From contig CALUQY010000001.1 of the NCBI GenBank assembly GCA_944323035.1, positions 67,131 through 131,130 on the forward strand: 64,000 nt of DNA, in the 5' to 3' direction. The notes below the pieces were generated by a model, which did not search any database, was not told the origin of the DNA, and was given only the letters and a program-made list of their open reading frames with translations. Below are positions 1-8,897 of the stretch, one piece after another. The DNA is from Candidatus Gastranaerophilales bacterium (GTDB taxonomy: Bacteria > Cyanobacteriota > Vampirovibrionia > Gastranaerophilales > Gastranaerophilaceae). The stretch's first letter is position 1; every line of letters begins with the position of its first letter. Position numbers and translations under genes: made by a program.

Positions 1-429
1 AACGGCAAAAGAACTTTTGAATTTTATGAAGTAAATAATACAATAACCGTTCACACAAACAAAGTAACCGATGTCGGCATGTTCATTGATAAAGCACTTA
101 ACCTCGGTGCAACCAATATCGGAAACATTGAATTTAAACTTGAAGATCAAAACTCCTACTGCAATGAACTTCTAAGCGTTGCAACACAAAAAGCCAAAGC
201 AAAAGCTGACGTGGTTGCAAAAGCTTCCGGTCAAAAAATTACAGGTATAAAAGAACTGAGAACTTCTTGCAGCGTTAATTCTACAAACTATTACCCGCGT
301 TTTATGAACGCAAAAGTAATGTATGCAGGCTCCGCGGCAGATGCAGCAGTCGAAACCTCATCTACTCAGGTTCAAGGCGGTTCTATGAAGCTTTACGCGA
401 CAGTTAACGCAGAATTCTACGCTAAATAG
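1..429 (+). CDS. SIMPL-domain (DUF541) protein, 3' part
   Basis: The frame is open from base 1, so the start lies outside the window; only the C-terminal 142 residues are seen. The segment with TVHTNKVTDVGMFIDKAL, the run QKAKAKADVVAKASGQKITGI and the end GSMKLYATVNAEFYAK is typical of the SIMPL/DUF541 fold, whose members are periplasmic or envelope proteins of poorly defined function, some linked to oxidative stress defence. It ends 36 bases before lptB with no terminator between, so it may be cotranscribed with the LPS transport genes. Function beyond family membership is not visible. Confidence 0.75.
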   Translation, partial: NGKRTFEFYEVNNTITVHTNKVTDVGMFIDKALNLGATNIGNIEFKLEDQNSYCNELLSVATQKAKAKADVVAKASGQKITGIKELRTSCSVNSTNYYPRFMNAKVMYAGSAADAAVETSSTQVQGGSMKLYATVNAEFYAK

Positions 430-465
430 GCGCCGGAGGCACATCCATTTTAAGGAAAACAATAC

Positions 466-1191
466 ATGCAGATTGAAGCTCAAAATTTAATAAAAATCTA
501 TGGTGACAGACGCGTTGTAAACGATGTGTCTTTCCATATACAAAAAGGTGAAGTTGTGTGTTTACTCGGGCCGAACGGCGCGGGTAAAACCACAACTTTT
601 TATATGGTTGTAGGTCTGGTTAAACCGAATATGGGGAAAATTATTCTTAACGGTCAGGATATTTCCGCCGCACCTATGAACATCCGCGCGAAACTCGGTA
701 TAGGATACCTTCCGCAGGAAACATCCATTTTCAGAAAACTTACGGTCGAAGATAACCTGAAACTCGTTCTTGAAATGAACGATAAACTAACCGTTAACGA
801 AAAGAAATTAAAACTGGAAGAACTTCTGACAGAATTCGGGGTTCAAAAGCTCCGCAAATCCCCGTCTGTTGCGCTCTCGGGCGGAGAACGCCGGAGGGTC
901 GAAATTGCAAGAGCACTGGCGGCAAGTCCGGACTTTATGCTTCTGGATGAACCGTTTGCCGGCATTGACCCTATTGCAATCGGCGAAATTAAAGATAACA
1001 TCAAAAAAATCTCCGAAGATAAAGGTCTGGGCGTACTTATCACCGACCACAACCCGAAGGCAACACTTTCTATCACCGACAGAGCCTACGTAATCTTTGA
1101 CGGTAAAATCAAAATTCAGGGCAAAAGCTCCGAGGTTGCAAACGATCCGGTCGCAAAAGAATTTTATTTAGGAAAGGATTTCGCACTATAA
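466..1191 (+). CDS. lptB: LPS export ABC transporter ATPase LptB
   Basis: A 241-residue ABC ATPase, the usual LptB length. Walker A GPNGAGKTT is at residues 35-43, the Q-loop glutamine at about 84, signature LSGGE at 137-141, Walker B FMLLDEP at 157-163 and the H-loop histidine at about 195. LptB hydrolyses ATP on the cytoplasmic face to drive extraction of lipopolysaccharide by the LptF/G permease. The next gene is that permease, overlapping by one base (TAATG), so translational coupling is likely. LpxB, LpxI and LptD are encoded at the other end of this window, consistent with a lipid A-containing outer membrane. Confidence 0.95.
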   Translation: MQIEAQNLIKIYGDRRVVNDVSFHIQKGEVVCLLGPNGAGKTTTFYMVVGLVKPNMGKIILNGQDISAAPMNIRAKLGIGYLPQETSIFRKLTVEDNLKLVLEMNDKLTVNEKKLKLEELLTEFGVQKLRKSPSVALSGGERRRVEIARALAASPDFMLLDEPFAGIDPIAIGEIKDNIKKISEDKGLGVLITDHNPKATLSITDRAYVIFDGKIKIQGKSSEVANDPVAKEFYLGKDFAL

Positions 1192-2306
1192 TGTTGAAAA
1201 TCCCAAAAGTAACGATATACGACAAATATATCTTTTCACAGGTTTTTGTTACGACTTTTGTTGCAATCCTTCTGTTTACTGTCGTGTGGATTGCTCCGGA
1301 AATGCTTTTAAAAACTATAGAAAAAACCCTCTCCGGAGTTTATACACCCGCAACAGCAGTAAAAGTTCTTTTATATGAACTTCCCAAAATCCTCGGGAAA
1401 GCATTCCCCGTAGGTCTGCTTCTGGGAAGCCTCTTTACCTTCGACAAATTGAGTAAAGATTCCGAACTTACCATTTTCAGAGCTGTCGGACTTTCTTTTA
1501 AAAGAATTCTGGCGCCGGTGCTGTTTTTCAGCGTTATCGTTACGATCCTATGCTTCATAACTTACGATAAACTAATCCCGATGTCAGAAGTCGGACTCAA
1601 CGCAATTAAAGGCAAAAATGTTACTACGCAATACATTTACACCGAAAAAGATAAAAACAATATTCCGCAGGACTACGTTGTTGTTTCTAAATTCACTAAC
1701 GGCGATATGCAGGACATCATCTATCTTGACTTCGGCGAAAAACAGTACACCGATGTCCACGAACTCACTGACATCTATTACGCAAAAACCGGAAAAGCCG
1801 CAAACGACAAATGGACTTTATATAACATAAGCCACTACGAAATTTCCAGAGACGGAATCTTCAAAGAGGTACGTTACCTGAAATCAATGGAAATTTTAAA
1901 CGGCGAAAGCGCTGCAAATGCCCTGAAATTAATGCTCTATTCCACAAAAAGAGATAGAGAAATTACAAACGCAGACTTGAAAAGTTACATAGAACTTCTG
2001 AAAAAAGAAAAACTGGATGAAGAGTTTCGTATAATGCAAAACAAGTATTATCAAAGATTTTTCCACCCGTTTGTATGCGTATTGCTTGCAATCCTCGGGG
2101 TTATTCTTGGTTTTAGTAAACCGCGCGAACACAGAATGGTGGGCTTTGTAATCGCTATCGGATGTATTTTTGCATATTACATAACGCTTCCGTTTTTTGA
2201 TTTGCTGGCGGCAAAAGGGGTTCTTCCGCCGCTAATAACTTCACTGTTCCCGCTTGCCGCGTTCACCGCTGCAATAATCGCACTATATAAATCAAAGGAT
2301 ATCTAA
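1191..2306 (+). CDS. LptF/LptG-family LPS export permease
   Basis: A 371-residue YjgP/YjgQ-family permease. It has the family layout: N-terminal helices (about residues 15-35, 60-85, 100-125), a large periplasmic beta-jellyroll region (about 130-270), and C-terminal helices (about 290-370). The segment FHPFVCVLLAILGVILGFSKPREHRMVGFVIAIG is characteristic. With LptB it would move LPS from the inner membrane to the periplasmic bridge. Only one permease gene is present here; E. coli uses an LptF/LptG heterodimer. The partner may be elsewhere, or one protein may serve both roles, so no symbol is given. The ATG overlaps the lptB stop codon. Confidence 0.9.
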   Translation: MLKIPKVTIYDKYIFSQVFVTTFVAILLFTVVWIAPEMLLKTIEKTLSGVYTPATAVKVLLYELPKILGKAFPVGLLLGSLFTFDKLSKDSELTIFRAVGLSFKRILAPVLFFSVIVTILCFITYDKLIPMSEVGLNAIKGKNVTTQYIYTEKDKNNIPQDYVVVSKFTNGDMQDIIYLDFGEKQYTDVHELTDIYYAKTGKAANDKWTLYNISHYEISRDGIFKEVRYLKSMEILNGESAANALKLMLYSTKRDREITNADLKSYIELLKKEKLDEEFRIMQNKYYQRFFHPFVCVLLAILGVILGFSKPREHRMVGFVIAIGCIFAYYITLPFFDLLAAKGVLPPLITSLFPLAAFTAAIIALYKSKDI

Positions 2307-2309
2307 CCT

Positions 2310-3119
2310 ATGAACAAAAAAATTATATTATTAATGGGGATTTGTTTTTCACTTTTCTGTATTCAACCGGCAAAAGCTATTGAAATAAATGAAACAGACG
2401 GGGTGTATCATATAATTCTGGAACAGAACAAAAAGCTGGCAAAACGCCTGAAATGTGTAATTGCAGACGATTTAATGACCAATCGCGAAATCCACAAAAA
2501 AGCAGACGCCATTTTGACCGTTAACGGAGGTTTCTTTGACCCGCAAAATAAAAAAACAGTATCTTACGTTACAACAGACGGACAGATAGTTGCGGATCCG
2601 ATTTTCAACGAAAACCTGCTTGCAGACCCGCTTTTGAGAAAAAATTTAGACAAAGTTCTTAACAGGAGCGAATTTAGAGTGCTGGAATGTTTCAACGGGT
2701 ACAAATTTGAAATAGCGCAGCACAAAAGTCCTGTAGATTTTGAATGCCAGCTTGTAAACTCAATTCAGGCAGGTCCGCTGGTATTTCCGAGATTACAGAT
2801 GGAAGAAGAATTGTTTGTCGTCAAAGATGAAAACGGAAACGTAATCCGTGAATCCGCTTCCGCCCTGCACAAAGTCGCACGCACAATTATCGGCTTAAAA
2901 GATAACAACATTCATATTCTTATCTTCACGGATGAACACCCGATGACACTGGAAGAAGTAACGCAATACTGCGCCGACCTAAACCTTGACCGCGCAATGG
3001 CACTTGACGGAGGCGGGTCGACATCTATGAACTATCTTGACAAAATAGAGGTTGTTTCTAACCCCGAAAACGGTCAGGGTCGCATGCTAAAATCTTTTAT
3101 CATCTTAAAAAAGAAATAA
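2310..3119 (+). CDS. Secreted phosphodiester glycosidase family (NAGPA-like) protein
   Basis: 269 residues. A signal peptide (KKIILLMGICFSLFCIQPAKA) points to export. The body carries the NAGPA/DUF2233 hallmarks: VNGGFFDP near residue 70 and MALDGGGSTSMNYL near 230, followed by NGQGRMLKSFIIL at the C-terminus. Members of this family hydrolyse N-acetylglucosamine phosphodiesters or act on cell-wall glycans; the substrate here cannot be read. It starts 4 bases after the permease gene and so is probably in the same transcript. Its stop codon lies inside the first bases of a dispersed GC-rich repeat. Confidence 0.85.
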   Translation: MNKKIILLMGICFSLFCIQPAKAIEINETDGVYHIILEQNKKLAKRLKCVIADDLMTNREIHKKADAILTVNGGFFDPQNKKTVSYVTTDGQIVADPIFNENLLADPLLRKNLDKVLNRSEFRVLECFNGYKFEIAQHKSPVDFECQLVNSIQAGPLVFPRLQMEEELFVVKDENGNVIRESASALHKVARTIIGLKDNNIHILIFTDEHPMTLEEVTQYCADLNLDRAMALDGGGSTSMNYLDKIEVVSNPENGQGRMLKSFIILKKK

Positions 3120-3420
3120 AGCAGTTCTCCGCCGCACCGGCTCGCTTCTTGCTCGACTCGCGCTTAACGGCATTCAGGCAAAAGCGCGGTTTTGCCTGGA
3201 ATGCCTCAGCTCGCTCGCGCTGAACCGCGAGCCGTAGCGGCTGTGCTGTCTACCTCTCGCAAAACAATTCACTGGATTGTTTTGCTCGGCAGAGTGCCAC
3301 TCAAAAGACTCGGCCACTGAGTGGCACCCTCATTTAGTTTATACGCTTACGGTAACGATTGATACAAGTATGGCTCCGGCTCAGCCGGGCGCGAGTCTTT
3401 CTCGGACAAGAAATAGCTGT
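3115..3420. repeat. Expanded copy of the AATAAAGCAGTTCTCCG dispersed element
   Basis: GC-rich non-coding stretch that starts within the stop codon of the preceding gene with AATAAAGCAGTTCTCCGCC and ends near TCTTTCTCGGACA, the same ends as the 159-bp repeats at 24405 and 27518, but with extra internal blocks. Inside it are a hairpin element at 3252-3296 (shared with 28140-28184), GCCACTGAGTGGC at 3313-3325 and CCGGCTCAGCCGG at 3376-3388. No ORF of interest. It looks like a composite of several small palindromic repeats. Confidence 0.75.
3252..3296 (+). repeat. 45-nt hairpin element (family H), copy 1
   Basis: The arms AAACAAT and ATTGTTT flank a short loop, bracketed by ACCTCTCGC on the left and GCTCGGCAGAGTG on the right. 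A copy differing mainly by compensating changes in the stem lies at 28140-28184, and a shorter one in reverse orientation at 4123-4163. The paired changes (AAAACAAT/ATTGTTTT versus GAAACAAT/ATTGTTTC) suggest the folded form matters. Confidence 0.7.
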
Positions 3421-3673
3421 TTAATTAAAAATAAATTCTATTAACTATATTAAGAAATTGTTACAAACAGGTTAAAAACTTTAATATACAAGCGTTTAGA
3501 TACACGCAAGCTATTAGCGGATAAGCCATATCTTTAGAAAAACAACTTTCAGAAGCCAGATGAATTCCCGGGGAATTTCTTTGTGAAAACGCTTGCAATT
3601 AGATATTTTGCAAGTATGATTATTATGAGCACAATTATCGTGCAAAAATTTAGCCGAATAAAAAGGGAAACAA
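3421..3673 (+). promoter_or_regulatory. Upstream region of infA
   Basis: AT-rich non-coding stretch between the repeat and infA. It holds the interrupted palindrome AATTCCCGGGGAATT at 3563-3577 and the infA Shine-Dalgarno AAAAGGGAAA just before 3674. It must contain the promoter of the ribosomal block, but I cannot pick out a convincing -35/-10 pair. Confidence 0.4.
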
Positions 3674-3889
3674 ATGGCAAAAGATGTAATTGAAATAGAA
3701 GGAACAATAATAGAATCAATGCCTAACGCTATGTTCAGGGTTAAGTTGGAAAATGACCATGAAATTCTAGCACATATCTCAGGTAAAATCAGAAAGAATT
3801 TTATCAGAATTCTTCCGGGCGACAGAGTAAAGGTTGAAATGACGCCTTACGATTTGACAAAAGGCAGAATAACGTTCCGTCTGAAATAA
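3674..3889 (+). CDS. infA: Translation initiation factor IF-1
   Basis: 71 residues, the standard IF-1 length. It is a single S1/OB-fold domain, with [36 protein letters not shown] as the conserved core. IF-1 binds the 30S A site with IF-2 and IF-3 during initiation. The position directly before rpmJ and rpsM is the common bacterial arrangement. The Shine-Dalgarno AAAAGGGAAAC supports this start. Confidence 0.97.
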   Translation: MAKDVIEIEGTIIESMPNAMFRVKLENDHEILAHISGKIRKNFIRILPGDRVKVEMTPYDLTKGRITFRLK

Positions 3890-3921
3890 CCGGCTCAGCC
3901 GCGGGCACTGAGTGCCGCCCG
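3890..3921. repeat. Palindromic GC-rich spacer between infA and rpmJ
   Basis: Contains CCGGCTCAGCCG at 3890-3901 followed at once by GGCACTGAGTGCC at 3904-3916. Both are palindromes that recur elsewhere in the window (for example 3376, 50082 and 55829). They could form a strong hairpin within the ribosomal transcript. Confidence 0.65.
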
Positions 3922-3999
3922 TTTCTGGTAATGGCGAAATGTAACGCCGAACACAATAAAAAAGATCTCACGTAAAAAAACATATAAAAGGAAAAAACA

Positions 4000-4113
4000 A
4001 TGAAAACAAGAACATCAGTAAAACCAATGTGCGACAAATGCAAAGTTATTAAAAGAAAAGGCAGAGTCGCAGTAATTTGCGAAAACCCTAAGCACAAACA
4101 ACGTCAGGGCTAA
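4000..4113 (+). CDS. rpmJ: Ribosomal protein L36
   Basis: A 37-residue protein that is short enough to be missed. It is small and basic, with the zinc-ribbon spacing of L36 (MCDKCK, later a Cys and His: [13 protein letters not shown]). L36 is a late-assembling 50S protein. It sits between infA and rpsM as in many bacteria and has a good Shine-Dalgarno (AAAGGAAAAAACA) before the ATG. The zinc ligands C-x2-C...C...H are all present, so this is the zinc-binding form. Confidence 0.95.
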   Translation: MKTRTSVKPMCDKCKVIKRKGRVAVICENPKHKQRQG

Positions 4114-4423
4114 CGGATTTAGCACTCTGCCGCACAAACGATTGAGTATTGTTTGTGAGAGGTGTGAAGTGAGCGCAGCGAACGTAACGCTGAAGCAGCG
4201 AGGACAACTTAAATACTATCTAAGTGGAATGGGCATTTTGTCCGGAGGAAGCAATAATCCGAAAATCGCACTTACCCGAATTGACGGGGTTCGGTCAATG
4301 GAGAGGAAGTATTTATCCCTCTTACACAAAAAAATCTAACAACAGGGGTGCAAACTCAGATCCGGGCGTGACTTAAGGCCTGAGTCTAATTTCACCAAAG
4401 CCAAGAAAAGGAGAAAAATTAAA
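4114..4423. other. Intergenic region rpmJ-rpsM with inverted hairpin element
   Basis: 310 bases without a credible gene. Positions 4123-4163 hold a shorter, reverse-orientation relative of the hairpin element at 3252 (CACTCTGCCGCACAAACG...GAGAGGT). The rest shows no clear motif apart from the rpsM Shine-Dalgarno AAAAGGAGAAAAA. A 65-codon reading frame here overlaps the repeat and resembles no protein I know. Confidence 0.6.
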
Positions 4424-4795
4424 ATGGCAAGACTCGTAGGGGTAGACTTACCTCGTAACAAAAGAATGGAAATAGCTCTTACATACATCTACGGCATAGG
4501 CCCGACAAGAGCAAAAAAAATACTTGAAGAAACAAAAATTTCGCCTGATTTAAGAACAGATGACTTAACAGATGAAGATATCAAATTATTAAGAAATGCA
4601 TTATCAGCATATAATATTGAAGGTGATTTAAGACGTGAAGTATCATTGAGCATCAAACGTCTTCAAGAAATCGGTTCATACCGCGGATTACGCCACAAAC
4701 GCAACTTACCTTGCAGAGGCCAGAGAACAAAAACCAACGCAAGAACCCGCCGCGGCAAAAAGACCGGCCCTATCGCAGGCAAGAAAAAAGCGTAA
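4424..4795 (+). CDS. rpsM: Ribosomal protein S13
   Basis: 123 residues, a normal S13 length. The helix-two-turn-helix region ([17 protein letters not shown]) and the basic tail ([29 protein letters not shown]) are diagnostic. S13 sits in the 30S head and contacts the P-site tRNA and the 50S bridge. The gene follows infA-rpmJ and precedes rpsK, the usual order at the end of the spc/alpha ribosomal cluster. A strong AAAAGGAG Shine-Dalgarno lies upstream. Confidence 0.97.
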   Translation: MARLVGVDLPRNKRMEIALTYIYGIGPTRAKKILEETKISPDLRTDDLTDEDIKLLRNALSAYNIEGDLRREVSLSIKRLQEIGSYRGLRHKRNLPCRGQRTKTNARTRRGKKTGPIAGKKKA

Positions 4796-4882
4796 GCCGA
4801 TATAACGCCCCAACCGGTTCGCAATAACGAAACCAGCAGGGCAAAACCATAAAAAAAGTAACAAAAATAAAAGGATAAAGAA

Positions 4883-5269
4883 ATGGCAAGACCACAAAAA
4901 ACAAAGAAAAAAGAAAAGAAAAATGTATTGCAAGGTGTTGTACACATTCAATCCACCTTTAACAATACAATAGTAACTTCTACAGACACACAAGGTAATG
5001 CTATTGCCTGGGCAACAGCAGGAGCATCCGGCTTCAAAGGAGCAAGAAAAGGTACTCCGTTTGCCGCTCAGTCAGCTGCAGAATCGGTTGCTAAAAAATC
5101 AATCGACCAGGGTATGAAAAAAGTTGAAGTTCATATCAAAGGCCCTGGCTCAGGCAGAGAAACTGCAATCCGTGCAATTCAGGCAGCAGGTTTGGAAATC
5201 ACTCTTATTAAAGATGTAACCCCAATCCCGCACAACGGATGTCGCCCGCCTAAAAAACGCAGAGTATAA
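4883..5269 (+). CDS. rpsK: Ribosomal protein S11
   Basis: 128 residues. The conserved core ([28 protein letters not shown]) and the C-terminal [12 protein letters not shown] are typical of S11, a 30S platform protein that contacts 16S rRNA near the E site. The start is fixed by AAAAGGATAAAGA upstream. It lies between rpsM and rpsD as expected for an alpha-type operon; the spacer behind it carries a dispersed repeat. Confidence 0.97.
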   Translation: MARPQKTKKKEKKNVLQGVVHIQSTFNNTIVTSTDTQGNAIAWATAGASGFKGARKGTPFAAQSAAESVAKKSIDQGMKKVEVHIKGPGSGRETAIRAIQAAGLEITLIKDVTPIPHNGCRPPKKRRV

Positions 5270-5270
5270 G

Positions 5271-5347
5271 ATGCGTCAGCCGGTGCAGCGCCGGTGCCGG
5301 CACACGGGAGTGCGACGAGCAGGGCGCGAAACACTACGACAGCGACA
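5271..5347 (+). repeat. Dispersed GC-rich element family B, copy 1
   Basis: Begins GCGTCAGCCGGTG and continues through GCGCCGGTGCC, CACACGGGAGTGCGAC and GAAACACTACGACAGCGAC. The same ordered blocks occur at 27821-27893 on this strand and at 47706-47783 and 13509-13563 on the other strand. It occupies the spacer between rpsK and rpsD, so it is transcribed inside the ribosomal operon. No coding function is seen. Confidence 0.65.
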
Positions 5348-5483
5348 GTTCAAATTTGAAGGTTATTAAGCATAACCGAACAGATTTGTAAGAAGCAAAC
5401 AGTTATAAAAGCAGCGCGGGGGCTTGCTAAACGCCAAAATAGCAAACCATAGATGCCCCGCAAACAAAAGGAGAAAATAAAAA

Positions 5484-6086
5484 ATGGCAAGATATACAGG
5501 ACCAAAAAATAAATTATTCCGCAACTGGGGAGTAAAAGACTTATCAAACAGAAAGTTAACCTCTTCAATGAGACAAACAGCATCCGGTCAACACGGTGCC
5601 GTCAGAAAAAAACTTTCTGAATACGCTCTCCACTTGAACGAAAAACAAAAAATCAGATTAACATATTTAGTAAGCGAAAAACAATTTGCGAGATACTACC
5701 GCGAAGCTGTAAGAAGAAAAGGCGTAACCGGTACATTGTTACTTCAATTACTGGAATCAAGATTGGATAACGTTCTTTACAGAGCAGGCTTCGGTGTAAC
5801 ACGCAGCCAGTCAAGACAAATTGTTAACCACGGCCACGTACTTGTAAACGGTAAGAAAGTAGATATTCCGTCTTACCTCGTAAAAGCAGGTGATGTAATC
5901 ACTGTTAGAACAAGAAGTGCAGCATTCATCAAGTCTGTAATTGAATCAATTGATTTAGCTTGCGCACCGGCGTGGATGACGATTGACAAAGAAGCTTTGA
6001 AAATCACTTTCGACAGAATGCCTGAAAGAGAAGAACTGGACCCTGATTTCAAAGAACAACTTGTTATAGAATACTATTCAAAATAG
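5484..6086 (+). CDS. rpsD: Ribosomal protein S4
   Basis: 200 residues, within the usual S4 range. The S4 RNA-binding domain is clear (LLESRLDNVLYRAGFGVTRSQSRQIVNHGHVLVNGKKVDIPSYLVKAGD). The N-terminus (ARYTGPKNKLFRNWGVKDL) has no cysteines, so this is the zinc-free type. S4 nucleates assembly of the 30S body. The start follows AAAAGGAGAAAATAAAA. It lies between rpsK and rpoA. Confidence 0.96.
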   Translation: MARYTGPKNKLFRNWGVKDLSNRKLTSSMRQTASGQHGAVRKKLSEYALHLNEKQKIRLTYLVSEKQFARYYREAVRRKGVTGTLLLQLLESRLDNVLYRAGFGVTRSQSRQIVNHGHVLVNGKKVDIPSYLVKAGDVITVRTRSAAFIKSVIESIDLACAPAWMTIDKEALKITFDRMPEREELDPDFKEQLVIEYYSK

Positions 6087-6096
6087 GAGATAGAAC

Positions 6097-7068
6097 ATGG
6101 AATTAAAAATTAAATGTGTAAACACAACAACAAGCTCAGATGGTTCACAGTACGGCAAATTTGTCATTGAGCCGTTAGAAAAGGGTTTCGGTACAACAAT
6201 CGGTAATTCTTTAAGACGTGTTTTGTTGTCTAGTTTAGAAGGAACAGCAGTTACCTCTGTAAGAATTGAAGGTATTACACATGAATATACATCAATCCCA
6301 GGTGTTCAGGAAGACGTTATTGACGTAATGCTAAACCTTAAAGGTCTGGTAGTTAAAACGGATTCTAAAGAAACTCAACATTTAAGAATAGATGTGGATA
6401 GAGCAGGCGCAGTTCTTGCAAGCGACATCCAATTACCTGCAGGCGTTAAAGTAGTTAACCCTGACTGGTTGATTTGTACAATTGCAGAAGGCGGCAGTTT
6501 CCACGCAGATATAACAATTGAAACAGGCAAAGGATATGTTGCAAATGATGTTTCAAAAGAATCAAGAGGCATCTCTATCGACGTATTACCAATAGACGCA
6601 ACATTCATGCCAATCAAACGCGTAAGCTACAACGTAGAAAATACCCGCGTTGGTGATATGATTGACTTTGATAAATTAACTCTTGAAATTTGGTCAAACG
6701 GCTCAATCGAAGTTTCAACCGCTTTAAGTCAGGCTGCAAACTTATTGATTGAAAAATTTGTTCAAATCGCATCAATTTCAGGTCAGTCAACACTTTCTTC
6801 CGCAATCGTTGAAGATGAAGTTGTTTCAGAAACAACAGAAAACGCTCCTACAATGACAATTGAAGAATTGGAATTATCAGTAAGAGCTTACAACTGTTTG
6901 AAAAGAGCAAGCATCAACTCAATGGCTGAATTGCTGAAGAAATCAGAACACGATCTGTTGAACATTAAAAACTTCGGTAAGAAATCCTCTGACGAAGTAA
7001 TCGAAAGACTTCACCACTTCGGTTTAGACCTCGCTCCTAACCCTGAAGTTGAAGAGGAAGTAGGATAA
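6097..7068 (+). CDS. rpoA: RNA polymerase alpha subunit
   Basis: 323 residues. The N-terminal assembly domain (about 1-225) includes GFGTTIGNSLRRVLLSSLEGTAVT and HEYTSIPGVQEDV. A linker follows, then the C-terminal DNA/activator-binding domain (about 258-310: IEELELSVRAYNCLKRASINSMAELL and KNFGKKSSDEVIERL). The alpha dimer nucleates RNA polymerase assembly. The gene starts 10 bases after rpsD with GGAG upstream, and rplQ follows. Confidence 0.97.
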   Translation: MELKIKCVNTTTSSDGSQYGKFVIEPLEKGFGTTIGNSLRRVLLSSLEGTAVTSVRIEGITHEYTSIPGVQEDVIDVMLNLKGLVVKTDSKETQHLRIDVDRAGAVLASDIQLPAGVKVVNPDWLICTIAEGGSFHADITIETGKGYVANDVSKESRGISIDVLPIDATFMPIKRVSYNVENTRVGDMIDFDKLTLEIWSNGSIEVSTALSQAANLLIEKFVQIASISGQSTLSSAIVEDEVVSETTENAPTMTIEELELSVRAYNCLKRASINSMAELLKKSEHDLLNIKNFGKKSSDEVIERLHHFGLDLAPNPEVEEEVG

Positions 7069-7139
7069 GCGTAAGCTAAGCCTTATGAATGAACAAATAT
7101 TTATTAATTATAACAAATTAAACAATAAGGAATATAAAA

Positions 7140-7562
7140 ATGAGACACCAAACTAAAAAACATACGCTGGGGAAAGCGCAAGATCAAAGAAAAGCCTTGC
7201 TCCGTTCTTTAGCGACTGAACTTTTTGTGCACGGTGAAATTATAACAACGATGGCAAGAGCAAAAGCTTTGAAACCATACGCAGAACAAATTATCACCCT
7301 TGCTAAAAAAGGCGACTTACACAGCCGACGTCAGGCGTTGAGATATGTTTACGATAAAGAAATCGGCAGCTATATCAACCTTGAAACAGGCGAAGTTAAT
7401 GAAGTAAAAGATGAAAAATCCGCACCGCAAACAGTATTGAGAAAATTGTTCGTTGTTATCGGCAAGCAATATTCATCAAGACAAGGCGGCTATACGAAAA
7501 TTTTCAGATTACCGCCAAGACGCGGCGATGCTTCTGAAATGGCATTAATCCAACTGGTTTAA
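7140..7562 (+). CDS. rplQ: Ribosomal protein L17
   Basis: 140 residues. The N-terminus (MRHQTKKHTLGKAQDQRKALLRSLATELFVHGEIITTMARAKALKPYAEQII) is a clear L17 signature. The C-terminus (GGYTKIFRLPPRRGDASEMALIQLV) closes the family domain. L17 lies near the peptide exit of the 50S subunit. The order rpoA-rplQ-truA-rplM-rpsI is widely conserved. The middle segment around residues 75-105 is slightly longer than in E. coli. Confidence 0.96.
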   Translation: MRHQTKKHTLGKAQDQRKALLRSLATELFVHGEIITTMARAKALKPYAEQIITLAKKGDLHSRRQALRYVYDKEIGSYINLETGEVNEVKDEKSAPQTVLRKLFVVIGKQYSSRQGGYTKIFRLPPRRGDASEMALIQLV

Positions 7563-7624
7563 GGGAACCTGCCCTGAGGGAACCCCGCAAAAGGAGAACC
7601 CTGAAATATCAAAAGGATTAAGTA

Positions 7625-8407
7625 ATGCCAACCAAACGATACGCTTTTGAAATTCAATACATAGGCAAGAATTACGCGGGAAGCCAAATTCAATTCGAAA
7701 ACGGAGAAGAAATAAGCGCCCCGACAATTCAGGGAGAATTAGAAAAAGCACTAAGTACATTGATAATCGGGGGCGACCCCGAAAAACGAAACAAAAGACC
7801 GATAAAAACAGTCTTTTCCGGAAGAACTGACAGAGGTGTTAATTCAAAAGGTCAGGTCGTTCACTTTGATACAGACAGAACGATTGTTGCTTCAAAGTTC
7901 GTGTATTCAATGAACGAAATCCTTCCTTCTGACATTTCTATCAGCAACTTTACGGAAGTTGATAAAACTTTTCATGCACAAAAATCAGCGAAAAAGCGTT
8001 TTTACAGATTTGAGTTTGTTAACCGGAGATATAAAAACGCTTTTGACGGTGATTTGCTGCTGATTAAATATCCATTAAACCTTGAGCGAATGCAAAAGTC
8101 ATTGGATTATTTAATAGGCGAACATGATTTCTCAGCTTTCAAAAGTGCCGGAACGCTCAACCCAAGCAAGATTTGTTTTATATATGATGCCCGAGTTGAA
8201 AAACAAGGCGATCACGTTCTTATTGATATTGAGGGGAACAGATTCCTCTACAATATGGTGAGGACAATAGTCGGAACCCTTCTCCAAATAGAAGGGCACA
8301 ATCTGGAACCTGAGCACATGCAAAGAGTTCTGGAATCCCGTGACCGGACAACAGCCGGCCGCACAGTCAGTCCTTACGGTCTGACACTTATGAAAGTAGA
8401 ATACTAA
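7625..8407 (+). CDS. truA: tRNA pseudouridine(38-40) synthase TruA
   Basis: 260 residues. It converts uridines 38-40 of the tRNA anticodon arm to pseudouridine. The catalytic aspartate is Asp69 in FSGRTDRGV. Further TruA markers are FHAQKSAKKRFYRFEF (the FHAR-like motif), GEHDFSAFKSAG and the C-terminal RFLYNMVRTIVGTLLQIEG and TAGRTVSPYGLTL. The start follows a long spacer after rplQ with weak AAAAGGATTAAGT; the N-terminal RYAFEIQYIGKNYAGSQ supports it. Confidence 0.95.
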   Translation: MPTKRYAFEIQYIGKNYAGSQIQFENGEEISAPTIQGELEKALSTLIIGGDPEKRNKRPIKTVFSGRTDRGVNSKGQVVHFDTDRTIVASKFVYSMNEILPSDISISNFTEVDKTFHAQKSAKKRFYRFEFVNRRYKNAFDGDLLLIKYPLNLERMQKSLDYLIGEHDFSAFKSAGTLNPSKICFIYDARVEKQGDHVLIDIEGNRFLYNMVRTIVGTLLQIEGHNLEPEHMQRVLESRDRTTAGRTVSPYGLTLMKVEY

Positions 8408-8459
8408 AGCCCGATGACGGATAATATCCGCGCATCCGGGAAAATACGGAGAATAAAGC

Positions 8460-8897
8460 ATGAAGACATATTCAGCAAAACCTCTTGAAGTAGAAAGAAA
8501 ATGGTATCTGATTGATGCTGAGGACGAAATTCTCGGCAGATTAGCAGTTAGAATTGCCGACATTCTCAGAGGTAAAAATAAACCTGAATACACACCAAAT
8601 GTTGATACCGGCGATTTTGTAATCGTTATCAATGCAGACAAAGTTCGTGTAACAGGTAATAAAGAAACAGATAAAATTTACTACCACCACACAAAATATC
8701 CGGGTGGCTTAAAGAGCGCAAGCTTCAAAGAATTACAAGAAAAAGACGGCAGATTAGCTATCGAAAAAGCTGTAAAAGGTATGTTGCAGCATAACACATT
8801 GGGTGCACAACAATTCACCAAATTAAAAGTGTATACCGGCAGCGAACACCCTCACGCAGCACAAAAACCAATCAAATTGGAAAAGGAGGCTAAATAA
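8460..8897 (+). CDS. rplM: Ribosomal protein L13
   Basis: 145 residues. Family marks are [80 protein letters not shown] and [14 protein letters not shown]13 is an early assembly protein of the 50S subunit. Its last base is shared with the first base of rpsI (TAATGG), so the two are translationally coupled, as in most bacteria. Confidence 0.97.
   Translation: MKTYSAKPLEVERKWYLIDAEDEILGRLAVRIADILRGKNKPEYTPNVDTGDFVIVINADKVRVTGNKETDKIYYHHTKYPGGLKSASFKELQEKDGRLAIEKAVKGMLQHNTLGAQQFTKLKVYTGSEHPHAAQKPIKLEKEAK

Noticed and set aside
3563-3577. AATTCCCGGGGAATT as an engineered restriction site
   Set aside because: Nothing else suggests cloning; a chance or natural palindrome upstream of infA.
4142-4339. 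65-codon reading frame between rpmJ and rpsM
   Set aside because: Begins inside the inverted hairpin element and resembles no ribosomal protein; the spacer is better read as non-coding.
4663-4993. Minus-strand Phe-rich frames over rpsM/rpsK
   Set aside because: Antisense of lysine-rich ribosomal genes, which always gives Phe/Leu-rich frames.
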